The translations under genes were made by a program, and so were the position numbers. The notes under the pieces were generated by a model. It was not told the origin of the DNA, made no database searches, and saw only the letters and a program-made list of their open reading frames with translations. Positions 12,494 through 14,172 of a stretch of 14,172 nucleotides of DNA are shown here, one piece after another. Origin of the DNA: UBA10133 sp964528565 (GTDB taxonomy: Bacteria; Patescibacteriota; Microgenomatia; UBA1400; MFAQ01). The stretch lies in the NCBI GenBank assembly GCA_964528565.1, contig CAZGSP010000023.1, positions 1-14,172 of the forward strand, given 5' to 3'. How positions within the stretch are numbered: position 1 is the first letter of the stretch; every line of letters starts with the position of its first letter.

Positions 12494-14172
12494 ATGAAAG
12501 CTACCTTCCTTGCCCAATCAGTTATTGTATTTTTTATACTTGTTGCCATTGCGTTGTTTCCGCCTGTAGCAATCGCCGGCGAGTATCAGAACTGTAATGT
12601 GAATGAAACCTGCAATATCGGTGAGTTCTTATTTGACGACACCTACACGCCGGACGCCACCGCCTCTTGCACCCTCTCCAGCCGTTACCCAAACGGCAAC
12701 GCCTTCTTAAACCCGCCTGTCGCCATGACCGCCTCAAGTAGCGGCTGGTACTCGTACAACGTCACCATCGGCACCACCGAGGGGATCTATCCTTCACAGA
12801 TCTGCTGTACCACTATGAGTGATGAACATCTTTGCCTTGACAAGACCTTTAAGGTTGTCACCCCTGTCGTTTCCGGCGCCACGTCCAGTGCCGGCTCATC
12901 TATTACGGCCGCCGATGTCTGGAATTACTCGGACAGATCTCTTTCTTCTTTTGGTTCTCTGGTCTCCGACATCTGGAGCCATAGTAGCCGGTCCCTGACC
13001 GGCTTTGGTGACTTGATAGCCGGTATTTGGAGCCATAGTAGCCGTCAGCTAACCAATACGGCCGGTGTCACCGTCACCATCATAACCAAAGATGATATTA
13101 AGGAAATTCAAAAGGTCACCGCCGACACCCGGAAAACCATTGAACAGATCATCAACAAACCCATCGTTAAAAACTTCATCGATGAGGGCAGTGAAGTTCC
13201 AAACCTCATCACCAAACTCAAAGCTACCCAAAATACCGCCGACGAACTTTATGCCAATGTTCAAAATCTAAAAAGCCGCGCCGATATCCTTTCGAGTAAG
13301 TGGGAAAAAATTTCCAAAGATGAAGCCCTCTCGGAACTTAAATCTCTCCAAAACATCCTCTCGGACAATGCCGGCAAAAAGGATGGCAGTATGATCTCGC
13401 AGACAAATTGGCTCAAAAAATCCTGGAACAGTCTTACCCTCCTTACCCTCTCGGAACAAACCGAGGCCGCTCAGAGCAAGATCAAAAATCTCATTGATGA
13501 TATCCAAATCTATGGCAAACAAAGATTCTCAACTTCCCTGGCCGCCATTATCACCCACATTGACCTACTGGATACTTTTACCGGTAGTTCCCTGGCCGAA
13601 CCGGAAGACCTAAATCTTTTCGGCTTTCTCAAGACCACCACCAACCAGATAGCCGACCTCGATAAATACACGGGGCAAGCCAACCGGCTCTTAACCGATC
13701 TTTCCCCGGAAAACACTCAAGACATCCTCAGTCAAACAAACCAGTTGGAAAACGATATTCTGACGCTTAATCGCCTTCCGAACCCTTACAGTCTCCTGAA
13801 AATTCCCGGCTTCCTCGTGGACAATCAAACTACCAAGAACTACATCATTATCAAAAATAAAATTCTGGGACTCCTAGCCCTTATTGACACTAATAAAATT
13901 CTCTTAGCCAGAGATACGGGCGAAACTGTCCGCAATGTTTGGCTTGAAGAAGGTAGTCTGATCTTCAGAACCGTCGCCAGCAATCCCAGTGAGATCATTA
14001 GCCAGACAGTCGAGGTCAAGTTTTATTTACCGACGGAACTGAATAAAGAACAGATCATCAAGCACGATCCTGAACTGTCGATCGAGTACAATCCCACCGA
14101 AAATGCCCTTTTTGCTTACGGCAGTCTTATTCTCAAACCGGAGGAAACTCGAACCCTCTCCATCGAAGCAGA
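12494..14172 (+). CDS. large Sec-exported repeat and coiled-coil surface protein (partial)
   Basis: The frame runs open to the window edge, giving at least 559 residues. A clear Sec signal peptide (1-28) ends in AIA before GEYQNC. Residues 29-120 form an Ig-like domain with six cysteines (34, 40, 59, 104, 105, 114) and SGWYSYNVTIGTTEGIY. From 141 comes an 18-residue repeat, 2.6 copies: DVWNYSDRSLSSFG, DIWSHSSRSLTGFG, GIWSHSSRQLTN; the DNA of the last two shares a 17-base direct repeat (12974-12990, 13028-13044). Residues about 195-470 are helical with coiled-coil character, followed by a beta-rich part (VKFYLPTEL, LKPEETRTL). It looks like a surface protein of the kind I associate with Microgenomates. 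No Shine-Dalgarno sequence is visible, and the 3' end is missing. Confidence 0.8.
   Translation, partial: MKATFLAQSVIVFFILVAIALFPPVAIAGEYQNCNVNETCNIGEFLFDDTYTPDATASCTLSSRYPNGNAFLNPPVAMTASSSGWYSYNVTIGTTEGIYPSQICCTTMSDEHLCLDKTFKVVTPVVSGATSSAGSSITAADVWNYSDRSLSSFGSLVSDIWSHSSRSLTGFGDLIAGIWSHSSRQLTNTAGVTVTIITKDDIKEIQKVTADTRKTIEQIINKPIVKNFIDEGSEVPNLITKLKATQNTADELYANVQNLKSRADILSSKWEKISKDEALSELKSLQNILSDNAGKKDGSMISQTNWLKKSWNSLTLLTLSEQTEAAQSKIKNLIDDIQIYGKQRFSTSLAAIITHIDLLDTFTGSSLAEPEDLNLFGFLKTTTNQIADLDKYTGQANRLLTDLSPENTQDILSQTNQLENDILTLNRLPNPYSLLKIPGFLVDNQTTKNYIIIKNKILGLLALIDTNKILLARDTGETVRNVWLEEGSLIFRTVASNPSEIISQTVEVKFYLPTELNKEQIIKHDPELSIEYNPTENALFAYGSLILKPEETRTLSIEA

Noticed and set aside
12534..13716. 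Several minus-strand frames at the right end
   Set aside because: They are shadows of the exported surface protein, which has a signal peptide and stays open for at least 559 codons.

Overview
The window most likely comes from a bacterium of the Candidate Phyla Radiation (Patescibacteria), probably a Microgenomates-type lineage. This is inferred from many short orphan genes, very compact spacing with frequent start/stop overlaps, small membrane proteins without known families, and a long exported coiled-coil surface protein at the right edge. TGA acts as an ordinary stop, so the recoded Gracilibacteria/Absconditabacteria are unlikely. No rRNA or taxonomic marker gene is present, so this placement is an inference.

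Left part (1-1553): a stretch of palindromes, tRNA-Tyr(GTA) and tRNA-Thr(GGT) on the minus strand, two small plus-strand genes (a membrane protein and a zinc-ribbon protein), a rho-independent terminator, tRNA-Thr(TGT) and a small orphan gene. Next comes a four-gene membrane operon (1684-3601): a membrane-anchored helix-turn-helix protein, a three-helix membrane protein, a protein with two transmembrane helices followed by an internal twin-arginine signal, and a four-helix membrane protein.

Middle part (3681-9708): a cysteine-cluster (YkgJ-type) protein followed by genes that look like virion tail or fibre proteins. Two large beta-rich proteins (618 and 592 residues) are each followed by a small coiled-coil protein and a protein of about 170 residues. 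The two coiled-coil proteins are paralogues. No terminase, portal, capsid, tape-measure, integrase or lysis gene is visible, and chromosomal genes lie on both sides, so this looks like an orphan tail/adhesin cassette or prophage remnant. A near-consensus promoter (TTGACA, 17 bases, TATAAA) sits inside it.

Right part (9788-14172): a CHASE-domain membrane protein without an output domain, then tatC and four tatA-like genes. The four TatA proteins fall into two types arranged A-B-A'-B', as if an ancestral pair had been duplicated. The last copy has its own promoter and a strong ribosome binding site behind a terminator. The window ends inside a large Sec-exported surface protein with 18-residue repeats and a long helical region.

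The main idea worth following is that the window carries both a twin-arginine translocase with an unusual set of TatA proteins and a candidate polytopic Tat substrate, on either side of a phage-tail-like cassette.
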